DNA of 64,000 nt from Alloactinosynnema sp. L-07 (GTDB taxonomy: Bacteria > Actinomycetota > Actinomycetes > Mycobacteriales > Pseudonocardiaceae), in the NCBI RefSeq assembly GCF_900070365.1, contig NZ_LN850107.1:6014001-6078000 (forward strand), given 5' to 3'. Both the position numbers and the translations under genes were made by a program. The notes beneath the pieces are model-generated. The model was not told where the DNA came from. It ran no database searches and saw nothing but the letters and a program-made list of their open reading frames with translations. Positions 26,583 through 37,494 of the stretch are shown here, in pieces (the first letter of the stretch is position 1; every line of letters starts with the position of its first letter).

Positions 26583-27319
26583 TGGCCGAGCTCGTCTATC
26601 CGCCAGTGGTGCTGGCGGCGAAGACCCTGTTCCGGGTCATGGACTACAAACTGGACGTCCAGGGCGTCGAGCACATCCCCGCCACCGGCGGCGCGGTCAT
26701 CGCGTGCAACCACGTCAGCTACCTGGACTTCATCTTCTGCGGCTTCGGCGCCCAGCCCGCCAAGCGCCTGGTCCGGTTCATGGCCAAACAGGAGATCTTC
26801 CGCAACAAGATCGCAGGCCCCCTGATGCGCGGCATGCACCACATCTCGGTGGATCGATCGGCGGGCCAGGCCTCCTACCAGGAAGCCGTCGCCAGACTCC
26901 GCGACGGCCAAGTCGTCGGCGTCTTCCCCGAGGCCACGATCAGCCAGTCCTTCACCGTCAAGGAAATCAAAACGGGCGCGGTCCGGATGGCGGCCGAAGC
27001 AGGCGTCCCCATTGTCCCGATGGCACTGTGGGGCACCCAGCGCTTATGGACCAAGGGAAGGCCCAAGGACCTCAAACAGCGCCACATCCCCATCCTCATC
27101 CGCGCGGGCGAGTCGCTCTCGGTCAGCCTGGAGGACGACCTTGAGGAACGCACGGTCGAACTGCGGACCCGGATGACGGAACTGCTCGACCGAGTCCAGA
27201 AGGACTACCCGGACACCCCCGCGACCGACGCGGACTCCTGGTGGCTCCCCAAGCACTTGGGCGGCGCGGCCCCGACCCCTGAGGAAGCGGCCCTGTTGGA
27301 CAAGAAGCGCCCCGAGTAG
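26582..27319 (+). CDS. 1-acyl-sn-glycerol-3-phosphate acyltransferase (PlsC family)
   Basis: 245 residues. The catalytic HxxxxD motif is NHVSYLDF (about residue 42), the phosphate-binding block is FPEATIS (about 118), and PIVPMALWG forms the fourth family motif. The enzyme acylates lysophosphatidic acid or a related acceptor at the membrane. Only weakly hydrophobic segments are seen, as usual for actinobacterial PlsC paralogues. GTG start coupled to the preceding hypothetical gene. The C-terminal 30 residues are a charged tail outside the family core. Confidence 0.9.
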   Translation: MAELVYPPVVLAAKTLFRVMDYKLDVQGVEHIPATGGAVIACNHVSYLDFIFCGFGAQPAKRLVRFMAKQEIFRNKIAGPLMRGMHHISVDRSAGQASYQEAVARLRDGQVVGVFPEATISQSFTVKEIKTGAVRMAAEAGVPIVPMALWGTQRLWTKGRPKDLKQRHIPILIRAGESLSVSLEDDLEERTVELRTRMTELLDRVQKDYPDTPATDADSWWLPKHLGGAAPTPEEAALLDKKRPE

Positions 27320-27327
27320 GACGCGGA

Positions 27328-27354
27328 GGCCCCCGAGCCGCACGGCTGGGGGCC
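27328..27354 (+). terminator. Hairpin after plsC-like gene
   Basis: A stem of 7 bp (GGCCCCC / GGGGGCC) continuing after a bulged G into 5 bp (AGCCG / CGGCT) with a 2-nt loop, 8 nt past the stop. Confidence 0.7.
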
Positions 27355-27384
27355 GTCCACATCACGCCCAGGACAGCGTCCAGC

Positions 27385-27476
27385 GATCCACATCGGCCAA
27401 GCTATCGGCCGAACTGTCCACATGGGCCAAGCTCGGCTGTCGGCCGAGCTATCCACATCGGCCGAGCTATCCACAG
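27385..27476. repeat. Four DnaA-box-like repeats in a CCACATCGGCC array
   Basis: GATCCACAT (27385), TGTCCACAT (27415), TATCCACAT (27450) and TATCCACAG (27468) are spaced 18-35 nt apart and interleaved with CGGCC(A/G)AGCT units. They resemble TTATCCACA DnaA boxes with one or two changes. No gene is visible between 27320 and 27573. Confidence 0.6.
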
Positions 27477-27512
27477 CCAGCCCTCGCCAACTCTGTTGAT
27501 CTTGCAGCGCCG

Positions 27513-27560
27513 ATAGACTGGAGCAGGGCAGCCCCCCAGGGCGGGTGGGGGGCGTCCTCG
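27513..27560 (+). promoter_or_regulatory. TAGACTGG plus C/G hairpin element (copy 1)
   Basis: TAGACTGG at 27514-27521 resembles a -10 box. About 10 nt later follows a run of six C paired with a run of six G (27532-27552) in a compact hairpin. The same arrangement occurs at 48845-48884. No open frame follows, only the 3' end of a convergent gene. It may be the start of a short RNA or an attenuator; function unknown. Confidence 0.45.
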
Positions 27561-27573
27561 TGTGGTCGAGGTC

Positions 27574-28398
27574 TTAGAACCAGCGTTCCAACACCAGCGC
27601 GAGGCCGTCCTCGTCGTGGGCAGCGGTCACCTCGTCAGCAGCCGCCACCACCAACTTGTGCGCGTTCGCCATCGCCACCCCGTGCCCCGCCCACCGAAGC
27701 ATCTCGATGTCATTCGGCATGTCACCGAACGCCACGACGTCAGTAGCGGCAACCCCCGCCCACGAAGCAACCTCAGCCAGCCCCAACGCTTTCGTCACCC
27801 CAGGCGCCGAGATCTCGATCAGCCCGCTGTTCGTCGAGAACGTCACGTCCACCGCGTCCCCAAGCAGCTCCCGAGCCGCCATCGCCATCTCCGTGCTGGT
27901 CATTTTCTCGTGCCTGACCAGCAGTTTCGTCGCGGGCTTGCCCAACACCTCAGCCCGCGGCCGATAGTTCGTCTCCGCATCGCCCCACGGATTTCGAAAC
28001 CCGGGTTCAGTGGCGAAGGTGATCCCACCGTCATACGGCCCGACCACCGCCCACTCGGTCGCGAGATGCGTGTCAGTGAGCACCGACTGCAATGTGTGAG
28101 CAATATCGTGCAGCAGCATCGGCTCCAGCCCATGCACGCTCACCACGGCAGACGCGGCGATGTCATAGATGATCGCGCCGTTCGCGCACACCGCGTACCC
28201 CGACAGCCCGGCCAGTGAGGCGACCGGCGGGATCCACCGCGGCGGTCGGCCCGTGACCAGCACGAACGGGGTGTCCGACGCCAGGATCCGGTTGATGACC
28301 GAGGCGGTCCGCGGGCTCAGGTCGTTGTCGGTGGTCAGCAGGGTGCCGTCGATGTCGGAGGCGATGAGCAGCGGTTTCTCCACACGCCCATCTTCCAT
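27574..28398 (-). CDS. HAD-superfamily hydrolase (Cof/IIB type)
   Basis: About 274 residues. Motif I is SDIDGTLL with both nucleophilic and acid aspartates, motif II LVTGRPP, motif III Lys in GVTKALGL, and motif IV AFGDMPNDIEML. The Cof-type IIB cap is inserted between motifs II and III. Family members dephosphorylate sugar phosphates, FMN or similar small molecules in the cytoplasm. The start is uncertain: ATG 28398 or GTG 28413. It is divergent from the LLM oxidoreductase, with about 75 bp between them, so a shared promoter region is likely. Confidence 0.9.
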   Translation of the reverse strand: MEDGRVEKPLLIASDIDGTLLTTDNDLSPRTASVINRILASDTPFVLVTGRPPRWIPPVASLAGLSGYAVCANGAIIYDIAASAVVSVHGLEPMLLHDIAHTLQSVLTDTHLATEWAVVGPYDGGITFATEPGFRNPWGDAETNYRPRAEVLGKPATKLLVRHEKMTSTEMAMAARELLGDAVDVTFSTNSGLIEISAPGVTKALGLAEVASWAGVAATDVVAFGDMPNDIEMLRWAGHGVAMANAHKLVVAAADEVTAAHDEDGLALVLERWF

Positions 28399-28473
28399 GA
28401 CGCCGTCGGCCACTCCACGTCATTTGCGGTGACGCAAGTGGGAACTGTCGGCGGCAAACGCTAGGTTCGATCT

Positions 28474-30755
<2,282 letters not shown>

Positions 30756-30815
30756 AAACATCGAGGCGTCGCCTCCCGATCTGGTGAGAAGAAGCCCGAT
30801 CGGGAGGTACTCGAA

Positions 30816-31334
30816 GTGGACAACAACGCATCCGTGGTGGGGCGTGAGACCGCCGCACTGAGCCGGGTGCAGGGCGCCATCGGCCGCGGGCCGGTGGTGA
30901 AGGCAGCCCGAGGGTTGTCCCTGTTCGGTGAACACAGCGCGGGCTGGTTCGCGCTCGGCCTGGTCGGCGCCGCCGTCGACCGCCGCAGGCGCCGCGACTG
31001 GCTCGCGGCCTCGGCGGGCGTCGTGGCGGCCCACGCCGCGTCCATCGCGGTCAAGCGGGTCGTCCGGCGCCCTCGCCCGGACGACCCCTCGGTCCGCGTG
31101 CTGGTGTCGACGCCGAGCAAGCTGAGCTTCCCGTCGTCACACGCCACCTCCACCACCGCGGCGGCCGTGCTGTTCTCCGGCCTCACCGGCCGCAGGCTGG
31201 TCCCGCTGCTCGTGCCGCCGATGCTGCTCTCCCGCCTGGTCCTGGGCGTGCACTACCCGACCGATGTCGTCGCGGGCTCCGTGCTCGGCGCGGTCGTCGG
31301 CGGCCTCCTGCGACGCAAGCTGAGGTCCCGATGA
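30816..31334 (+). CDS. PAP2-family phosphatase, probable decaprenylphosphoryl-5-phosphoribose phosphatase (Rv3807c-like)
   Basis: 172 residues with the three PAP2 signature blocks: KRVVRRPRPDD, SFPSSHAT (catalytic His) and SRLVLGVHYPTDVVAG (His nucleophile and Asp). Several membrane-spanning stretches lie between them. In mycobacteria the homologue removes the 5-phosphate from decaprenylphosphoryl-phosphoribose made by UbiA, and here too it immediately precedes ubiA with a 4-nt overlap. GTG start with GGGAGG upstream. Function is inferred from family and synteny. Confidence 0.88.
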   Translation: MDNNASVVGRETAALSRVQGAIGRGPVVKAARGLSLFGEHSAGWFALGLVGAAVDRRRRRDWLAASAGVVAAHAASIAVKRVVRRPRPDDPSVRVLVSTPSKLSFPSSHATSTTAAAVLFSGLTGRRLVPLLVPPMLLSRLVLGVHYPTDVVAGSVLGAVVGGLLRRKLRSR

Positions 31335-32233
31335 CCACTTCGGCGATCAAGACAACGGAGTCGAACGTGCTGGTCGGGCTTCTGCGGACGGCGCGGCCAC
31401 GCCAATGGGTGAAGAACGTCCTGGTGCTCGCCGCACCCTTCGCGGCCAACCGCATCCTCGACCGCGACGTCCTGACCGACGCCGCCATCGCCTTCGTCGC
31501 GTTCTGCCTGGTGTCTTCGGCGGTCTATCTGGTCAACGACGCCGTCGACGTCGAGGCCGACCGCGCCCACCCGACCAAGCGCAACCGCCCCATCGCCGCC
31601 GGAATCGTCCCGGTGCCGGTGGCCTACGCGGTCTCGGCGGTCCTGCTGGTCCTGTCACTCGGCGTCGGCATGCTCGCGGGCTGGCCGCTGGTGATCGTGC
31701 TGTCGGTCTACGCGGCGGTGCAGCTGGGCTACTGCTTCGGACTCAAGCACCAGCCGGTGATCGACCTGTGCATCGTCGCCTCCGGCTTCCTCCTGCGCGC
31801 CATCGCGGGCGGTGTCGCCGCGAGCATCCCGCTGTCCCAGTGGTTCCTGCTGGTCACCGCGTTCGGCTCGCTGTTCATGGTCTCCGGCAAGCGCTACGCC
31901 GAAATCACCCTCTTCGAACAAACCGGTGCGAAGATCCGCGCGTCACTGTCGAAGTACTCGTCGAGCTACCTGCGCTTCGTCTGGGCCACCTCGGCGGCCA
32001 TCATGATCACCACGTACTGCCTGTGGGCCTTCGAGATCCGCGAACGCAGCCCCCACAACTCCATCTGGGCCGTCATCTCCATCGTCCCCTTCGTCATAGC
32101 CGTCCTCCGCTACGCCGTCGACATCGACCACGGCGGCGCCGGAGAGCCAGAAGACATCGCCCTCAAAGACCGAGCCCTCCAAGTCCTCGGCGCCAGCTGG
32201 GTCATCTGCCTGGGACTTTCGGTTTATCTCTAA
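31331..32233 (+). CDS. ubiA: Decaprenyl-phosphate phosphoribosyltransferase (UbiA family)
   Basis: 300 residues, seven to nine membrane helices. The first aspartate-rich motif is NDAVDVEADRAHPTKRNRP (about residues 64-82) and the second follows ISGKRYAEI (about 178), both needed for Mg-diphosphate binding. Length and context match the Rv3806c group, which transfers 5-phosphoribose to decaprenyl phosphate as the first committed step of arabinan donor synthesis. ATG overlaps the PAP2 stop by 4 nt. In M. tuberculosis the order is glf-glfT2-PAP2-ubiA; here glfT2 is absent from the row. Confidence 0.93.
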   Translation: MTTSAIKTTESNVLVGLLRTARPRQWVKNVLVLAAPFAANRILDRDVLTDAAIAFVAFCLVSSAVYLVNDAVDVEADRAHPTKRNRPIAAGIVPVPVAYAVSAVLLVLSLGVGMLAGWPLVIVLSVYAAVQLGYCFGLKHQPVIDLCIVASGFLLRAIAGGVAASIPLSQWFLLVTAFGSLFMVSGKRYAEITLFEQTGAKIRASLSKYSSSYLRFVWATSAAIMITTYCLWAFEIRERSPHNSIWAVISIVPFVIAVLRYAVDIDHGGAGEPEDIALKDRALQVLGASWVICLGLSVYL

Positions 32234-32310
32234 TCACCCACCCGCACGGCCTCAAAGCAGCTCCTGGCCACCCAATCCGGGGCTTTCAAGGTCGCTAGAC
32301 CTTCCCCGTT

Positions 32311-32433
32311 CCTTCGCCCATGCCATCCCTAACTCGAGTCCGACGGGGTCAAGGGTCGGCTTGCCGATCGCGCAGCGACGCCGCAGGCGCCCTTGAGGCC
32401 GTCGGACTCGAGTTAGACCCTTGATGGCGAAGG
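32311..32433. repeat. Long imperfect inverted repeat, about 120 nt, between convergent genes
   Basis: Perfect 18-bp arms (32329-32346 and 32399-32416, sharing CTAACTCGAGTCCGACGG and its complement) are extended inward by 7 bp (TCAAGGG / CCCTTGA) after a two-base mismatch. Outward, CCTTCGCC and GGCGAAGG-like blocks at 32311 and 32426 also pair. It lies in the 293-bp gap between ubiA and the P60-like gene. It could be a terminator or a MITE-like element; no coding sequence is visible. Confidence 0.65.
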
Positions 32434-32526
32434 GACCCCGCACTCCCATCCCGGACGAGCCGACCTAGCGCCACCCAACAAACCGCCGGGAAACCCAGTC
32501 CCGGGCCAGTTGGGTGCGGTCGTTCT

Positions 32527-32943
32527 TCATGCCAGCAGTCTCCCTCGGTAGACGTTGACGTAGCGGCGCGGCGTGGCGTGCGGATACGGGATGAGTCGGC
32601 GCACGGTTCCGGTCCCGGCCGCCTGCTCGAACCCCCAGCAAGCCGCGCGGTCCCGGTCGGCCCATTCGTGGAAGATCGTCACGTGGCGCGCGTCGAGGAG
32701 GATGTCGCCCGCGAGCAGGTCGTCCTGGCCGATCATCGTGCTGATCTCGGCGAGGCCGACGGTGTCGACACCACCGCGGCGGTCCGGCAGGCCCCAAGCC
32801 ATTGAGACGTAGCCCCAGCAGTCGGTGCGGTAGATGCCGAACTCGTTCTGGTGGAACTTGGTCGTGCTGTGCGCGACCGACGGACGCAGCCAGCTCTCCG
32901 CGCGTTCGATGATCTCGCTGCGGCGGATCCCGGTGTCGGCCAT
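32527..32943 (-). CDS. Small NlpC/P60- or CHAP-like protein, no signal peptide
   Basis: 138 residues. YRTDCWGYVSMAWGLP has the Asp-Cys start of an NlpC/P60-type catalytic helix, and LLAGDILLDARHVTIFHEW fits the second motif carrying the active-site His. The order and spacing match small P60-like proteins, which cleave peptidoglycan stem peptides or other amides. No export signal is visible, so a cytoplasmic or unusual-export role is possible. ATG at 32943 is taken over a GTG 12 codons upstream that has no ribosome site. Catalysis is inferred. Confidence 0.68.
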   Translation of the reverse strand: MADTGIRRSEIIERAESWLRPSVAHSTTKFHQNEFGIYRTDCWGYVSMAWGLPDRRGGVDTVGLAEISTMIGQDDLLAGDILLDARHVTIFHEWADRDRAACWGFEQAAGTGTVRRLIPYPHATPRRYVNVYRGRLLA

Positions 32944-33023
32944 GTCCTGCGGCTTCCGTTCTTCTCGTTTCCCTGACACGAGAAGAATCGAGGTCGCGCC
33001 TGCAAGCGGCCTCTAGCCCGGCT

Positions 33024-36000
33024 TCAGGACCCCGGCTCGTCCGGCGCCGCGTCTATAGATCGCCTATAAGGCGCCTGCACGATCGCCAACCAGTCCGCCG
33101 GGGTCAGGTCGGCCAGCTCCGCGAGCTCGCGCGCGCCGGTCTGGGCGAACAGCGCCCGGGCCGCGGCCCAGTGTTCGGCGGCCGCGGCGGGGTCGGCGGC
33201 GGCCAGGTCGCGCAGGGTCCGGCCGCGCCACAGCGGCAGGCCCAGTTCGGTCCACTTCGCCAGGGCGTCGCCGAGTAGCTCGCGGGCCCGGTCGAGGTCG
33301 CCGAGCGCGAGATGCAGTTCCCCCAGGGTGCGGGTGGTCAGCGCGACGCCGAAGCGGTCGCACTGCAGCCCGCAGGTCCGCACGTCGGCCGCGAGGGTGG
33401 ACTCGACCTCGGTGATCACCCCGGCGCGGATGCTGGCCTTGGCCCACGACTGTCGGGCGTAGACCGCGCCGAGCTGGTCGCCCACGGTCAGCAGCAGCGC
33501 CACGGCCTCGGCGCTCAGCGCGGCGGCTTGCGCGTACTCGCCCGCGGCCCGGTGGCACAGACTGAGCCCGCGCAGCCCCAGCGCGGCCCCGCGCGCGTCG
33601 TCGGTCGCCTGGTACAGCTCGACGCAGCGGCGGAATTCCTCGGCCGCGGCGTCGAGGTCGCCGTGGTCGCGGCTGATCGCGCCGAGCCCGTAGCGGGCGG
33701 CGGCGATGACGGCGTGGTCGCCGCTCGACTCCGCCAGCTCGGCCGCGGCGGCCAGCGTGCCGCGCGCGGCGGCGAAGTCGGCCTGCTCGCGCTGGACGGT
33801 GCCGACGCCGATCAGGGCGATCGCCTTGGTCGTGTCGTCCCCGATGGCCTCGGCGTGGCCGAGGGCCTCGGTGAAGTGCGTCAGCGCGGTCGGGAAGTCG
33901 TCCTTCTCGTAGTAGAGCTGCCCGAGTCCGGTCAGCACGACCGCCTCGGCCTGCCGGTCGTGGTTGCAGCGGGCCGCCGACAGCGCGACCTCATGGGTGC
34001 GCTGCCAGCCGTCGAATTCGTTGCGGGCGGCGAACGGGGAACTCAGCAGCGAGGTGATGAGCAGCGTGGTCATCCCATCGATGCCCAACTCATGCGCCCG
34101 TTCCACCGCGCGCACCACCGCGCCGGTCTCGGACTTGAGCCAGTCGGTCGGGTCTGCCTCGGTCTCCTCGATGAGCCGCGGGTCGACCTCGATGTTGGAC
34201 GCCAGCGATGGGCGCAGACCCAACGTGACCCGCGGCAGCTTGCGGGACCCGGCCTCGACCAGCGCCATCCACGTGGCCAGCGTGCGCGATACCGCGGCGG
34301 CGACCAGGTCGGACGGCTCGTCGGCGGCGGCGTGCTCGGCCCCGAACAGCTGCACGAGGTCGTGGAAGCGGTAGCGGACCCGGCCGATGCTGTCGACCCC
34401 GGCCACGTCCAGCAGCCGCAGGTCGACCAACTGCTCGACGATGTCCTCGGCCTCCTCCAGCGACACGTCGAGCAGCGGGGCGGCCAGCCACCAGCCGAAG
34501 TCGGGCAGGTCGAGCAGGCACAGCAGGTGGAACGCGCGGCGCTGCTGGTCGTCCAGCTCGGCGTAGTTGAGCCGCAGGCTGGAGCGGATCGCGAGGTCGC
34601 CCATGGCCAGCTCGTCGAGCCTGCGGTGCTCGTCGGACAGGCGCGCGGCCAGCGACTTCAGCGGCCAGTGCGGCCGGGCCAGCAGCTTGGCCGCCGCGGC
34701 CCGGATGGCCAGCGGGATGCCGCCGCACAGGTCGGCGATCCGCTCGGCCTGCGCCAGCTGGGTGTCCACCCGCTCCGCACCGATGATCTTGCGCAGCATC
34801 TCGACGCTGGCCTCGGTGCCGAAGAAGTCCAGCTCGACGGGCTCGGCCCCTGCGAGCCCGGTCAGCCGGGAGCGGCTGGTCACGATGACCAGGCTGGTGC
34901 CGTCGCCGGGCAGCAGGGGGCGGACCTGCTGCTCCTCGCGGGCGTTGTCGAGCACGATGACGAGCCGCCTGCCCGACACGGTGCGCCGGTACAACTCGAT
35001 CCGGTCGTCGAGGTCGGCGGGCAGCTCGGGCCCGGCGACGCCGAACGCGCCGAGGAAGCGGCCCAGCACCTCGAAGGCGCCCAGGTCGCGGTCGGAGCCC
35101 CGCAGGTCGGCGAAGAGCTGGCCGTCGGGGTAGCGCTCCCGCAGCCGGTGCGCCGCGTGGATGGCCAGCGCCGACTTGCCCGCGCCGCCGAACCCGGAGA
35201 CGACCACGGTCGACGCGGACGTGCCCGCGTCCTTGGTCGCGAAGTCCAGCACCGTGGCCAGGGACTCGTCGCGGCCGGTGAAGTCGCCGATGTCGGGCGG
35301 CAGGTTGCGCGGCACGACCACCGGCTCGGCCAGGAACCCGGGCGCGCCGACCGGGACCGGCGCGGCGACGGGGGAGTGCGCGCGCTGCGACGGGACGTTC
35401 ATCGGTCGCAGCGTGCCATCCAGAATGGCCGCGTGCAGCTCGCGCAGCTTCTCCCCTGGCTCCAGGCCGAGTTCGTCGAGCAGGTGGGTGCGCCCCTCGC
35501 GGTAGACCGCCAGCGCGTCGGCCTGCCTGCCGGTCTCGTGCAGCGCCCGCATCAGTAGCCCGCGGGTCTCCTCCCGCAACGGGTGGGCGGCGACGATCCC
35601 GCGCAGCCGTTCGGCGACCTCCTCGGCCCGGCCATCGGCCAGCTGACACCGACCGAGCCCGTCCTCGGCGCCCAGCCGCTGCTGTTCGAGCCCGTCGGCC
35701 CGCCGCCGCGCGAACCCGGCGTCGACCCCGCCGAACGGATGCCCCCGCCACAGCCCGAGCGCCGCGGCGTAGTGCCCGGCCGCGTCCCCGGAGTCCGCCG
35801 CCCGCTCAGCCTGCCGAGCCGAGTCCAGCGCGCGTTCGAACAACCCGAGATCACTGTCGTCGTCGGCGATGTCGAGCAGATACCCGGGCGCCCGGGTGGC
35901 CAGCACCTCTTTGCGCCCCGCGTCGGCCAGGCCGCGTCGCAGCAGGGAGATGTAGGTGTGCACCAGCGCCGTGGCCGACTGCGGCGGCCGCTCATCCCAG

Positions 36001-36146
36001 ATCAGGTCCACCAGCCGGTCGATGGAGACCACCTGCCGCGGCTGCGTCACCAGCGCGGCCAGCAGCGCCTTCGGCTTGGGCCCACCCAGGTTGACGGCCG
36101 CGTCCCCGGTTCTGACTTCGACCGGTCCCAACACCAAGATCCGCAC
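33024..36146 (-). CDS. AfsR/SARP-family regulator with NB-ARC ATPase and TPR domains
   Basis: 1040 residues. An OmpR-like winged helix (1-95), bacterial transcriptional activation domain (about 100-245, ALAVYREGRTHLLDELGLEPG), an NB-ARC STAND ATPase (about 285-545, P-loop GFGGAGKSAL, Walker B LVIVLDNA) and TPR-like helices (about 690-1010). Such proteins activate secondary-metabolism or development genes after ligand and ATP binding. GTG start with GGAGG upstream. It lies just 44 bp downstream of the PH-like/type-VII cassette, on the same strand, and could be co-transcribed. Its target genes are unknown. Confidence 0.9.
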   Translation of the reverse strand: MRILVLGPVEVRTGDAAVNLGGPKPKALLAALVTQPRQVVSIDRLVDLIWDERPPQSATALVHTYISLLRRGLADAGRKEVLATRAPGYLLDIADDDSDLGLFERALDSARQAERAADSGDAAGHYAAALGLWRGHPFGGVDAGFARRRADGLEQQRLGAEDGLGRCQLADGRAEEVAERLRGIVAAHPLREETRGLLMRALHETGRQADALAVYREGRTHLLDELGLEPGEKLRELHAAILDGTLRPMNVPSQRAHSPVAAPVPVGAPGFLAEPVVVPRNLPPDIGDFTGRDESLATVLDFATKDAGTSASTVVVSGFGGAGKSALAIHAAHRLRERYPDGQLFADLRGSDRDLGAFEVLGRFLGAFGVAGPELPADLDDRIELYRRTVSGRRLVIVLDNAREEQQVRPLLPGDGTSLVIVTSRSRLTGLAGAEPVELDFFGTEASVEMLRKIIGAERVDTQLAQAERIADLCGGIPLAIRAAAAKLLARPHWPLKSLAARLSDEHRRLDELAMGDLAIRSSLRLNYAELDDQQRRAFHLLCLLDLPDFGWWLAAPLLDVSLEEAEDIVEQLVDLRLLDVAGVDSIGRVRYRFHDLVQLFGAEHAAADEPSDLVAAAVSRTLATWMALVEAGSRKLPRVTLGLRPSLASNIEVDPRLIEETEADPTDWLKSETGAVVRAVERAHELGIDGMTTLLITSLLSSPFAARNEFDGWQRTHEVALSAARCNHDRQAEAVVLTGLGQLYYEKDDFPTALTHFTEALGHAEAIGDDTTKAIALIGVGTVQREQADFAAARGTLAAAAELAESSGDHAVIAAARYGLGAISRDHGDLDAAAEEFRRCVELYQATDDARGAALGLRGLSLCHRAAGEYAQAAALSAEAVALLLTVGDQLGAVYARQSWAKASIRAGVITEVESTLAADVRTCGLQCDRFGVALTTRTLGELHLALGDLDRARELLGDALAKWTELGLPLWRGRTLRDLAAADPAAAAEHWAAARALFAQTGARELAELADLTPADWLAIVQAPYRRSIDAAPDEPGS

Positions 36147-36190
36147 GGCTTCCCCCCTCCGGCGATTTTCGCACAGTCAGTGCGCGAATC

Positions 36191-36823
36191 TCACCTGCGT
36201 TGGAGCTTGTTGAGCCGCGCTACCTCGGTTTCGGGGTCGGCGCACCGCACGTACAGGACCGAGCGGTCCCGGAACCAGACGCCGAGGAAGGCCGCAGACG
36301 GCATCGAACGGCCGAGCCGGGCGGGCCCGAACCCGGCCACCCCGGCCGCGTCGACACTCGCCTGGATGTGCATGATCTCGCCGGCTTGCCACGGGGCCGG
36401 TTCGGTGTCCAACCAGCCGGCGGCGCGGCCCAACAGCCCCGATCGCTCTTTGCGCTCGCGGTGCTCGATCAGATACCTCTGCGGGAAAACAACGGTGAGT
36501 CGCTTGTTGGTCACCCACAGGGCGACGATGCCGCGAGCGACACCGGCGGCCTGAACCATGCGCACAGCGTCCTGGCCAGGATGGCTGGCCTCGGCCCACC
36601 ACGCGATCGCGGGGTCGTCGGCCCAGTCGTTGCCGACGAACCGGCCCGCCGAGATGACCTCGTTCGGCACCGCCCAACGGTGCTCGTCGAAGTAGACCTG
36701 AGGATCAGCGGGTCCAGGGATGTGCGGCACGGTCACCCGGCCCGCCACCCGCGAGCCGAAGCACCGCCCGTCGAACTCGATCTTGCGGATGTCTTTCTCG
36801 TCGCGGTCGAACGGCTGGGTCAT
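36191..36823 (-). CDS. Hypothetical protein, possible PH-like fold, 210 aa
   Basis: Not recognised by name. The central part (ALWVTNKRLTVVFP ... WQAGEIMHIQASVD) follows the beta-strand pattern of bacterial PH-like domains, and the protein ends with a short helical VARLNKLQRR. No membrane segment. The ATG at 36823 has GGAG 7 nt upstream and overlaps the preceding gene's stop by 4 nt, so it is the last member of a five-gene minus-strand cassette whose first genes look ESX-related. A membrane-associated accessory role is a guess. Confidence 0.68.
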   Translation of the reverse strand: MTQPFDRDEKDIRKIEFDGRCFGSRVAGRVTVPHIPGPADPQVYFDEHRWAVPNEVISAGRFVGNDWADDPAIAWWAEASHPGQDAVRMVQAAGVARGIVALWVTNKRLTVVFPQRYLIEHRERKERSGLLGRAAGWLDTEPAPWQAGEIMHIQASVDAAGVAGFGPARLGRSMPSAAFLGVWFRDRSVLYVRCADPETEVARLNKLQRR

Positions 36824-37494
36824 TCCGGTGCTCCGTTGGCGAGCGCGATCGCCCGTTCGAGGCCGGCGCGGTTGCCGCCGTGCTTGAAGTCGAACCCGGA
36901 ACCGTCGACCAGGGTCAGCCGCAGCACCGGCGGGTTGCCCTCGATCGAGAGCCCGCTTATCTGGCCGCGCGGGATCTCGGTGAGTGGGCGCAGAGCAGAG
37001 TTGACCGTGGATCTGCCGTGGCCCGCGTCTGCCTGGGTGGTGGCCGCCGTGGCCACATCGCGGCCGAGCTTCGCCAGCTCCCCGAAAAATCCCCGCGATG
37101 GCTCCGGCTCGGGTGCGGGCTCGGGGACCGCCACCGCCACAAGCAGGCGATGGGTGGTGAGGCACAAAACAGCCGGCTCGGTGATGAGCCGGGCAAACCG
37201 CACCGCGATCAGGTCCGGCGATCGGCCGAATACCTCGTAGTCGGGTCGCGGGGCGTTGTCGCGCGAGTCGCCTACGTCGGCAGGCGGCACGGTGGCCGCG
37301 AGCACGTCGCCCGCCATGCCTGCCAATCCCATGCCAACCCGGGAAGCCAGGCCCTTTTGCGGTTGTCCGTCGAGTTGGAGCCCGCGCACGCGGTACCCGA
37401 GCAACTTGCGGCTCGTGGCCCAGAGCAGTTCCTCGCCGGGTGCCATCAAGGCCCTGGCCCGGATTCCCGGGCGGAGGGTGAACGGTGGCTTCAT
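36820..37494 (-). CDS. Hypothetical protein, possible PH-like fold, 224 aa
   Basis: Not recognised by name. LCLTTHRLLVAVAVP and EIPRGQISGLSIEGNPPVLRLTLVDGSGFDFK look like PH-domain strands, as in the following gene's product, so the two are probably distant paralogues. APGEELLWATSRK near the N-terminus fits the same fold. A Pro/Glu-rich insert (about 135-155) is likely flexible. The ATG at 37494 shares one base with the upstream stop and the 3' end overlaps the next ATG by 4 nt, showing tight coupling. Function unknown. Confidence 0.68.
   Translation of the reverse strand: MKPPFTLRPGIRARALMAPGEELLWATSRKLLGYRVRGLQLDGQPQKGLASRVGMGLAGMAGDVLAATVPPADVGDSRDNAPRPDYEVFGRSPDLIAVRFARLITEPAVLCLTTHRLLVAVAVPEPAPEPEPSRGFFGELAKLGRDVATAATTQADAGHGRSTVNSALRPLTEIPRGQISGLSIEGNPPVLRLTLVDGSGFDFKHGGNRAGLERAIALANGAPE

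Noticed and set aside
27513..27560. 6C small RNA
   Set aside because: The C run pairs with a G run in one stem; the 6C RNA, as I recall it, has C runs in loops of two hairpins. Covariance-model search (Rfam 6C) would decide.
33312..35558. Plus-strand open frame of 748 codons opposite the SARP regulator
   Set aside because: Antisense shadow with biased composition and no recognisable domain.
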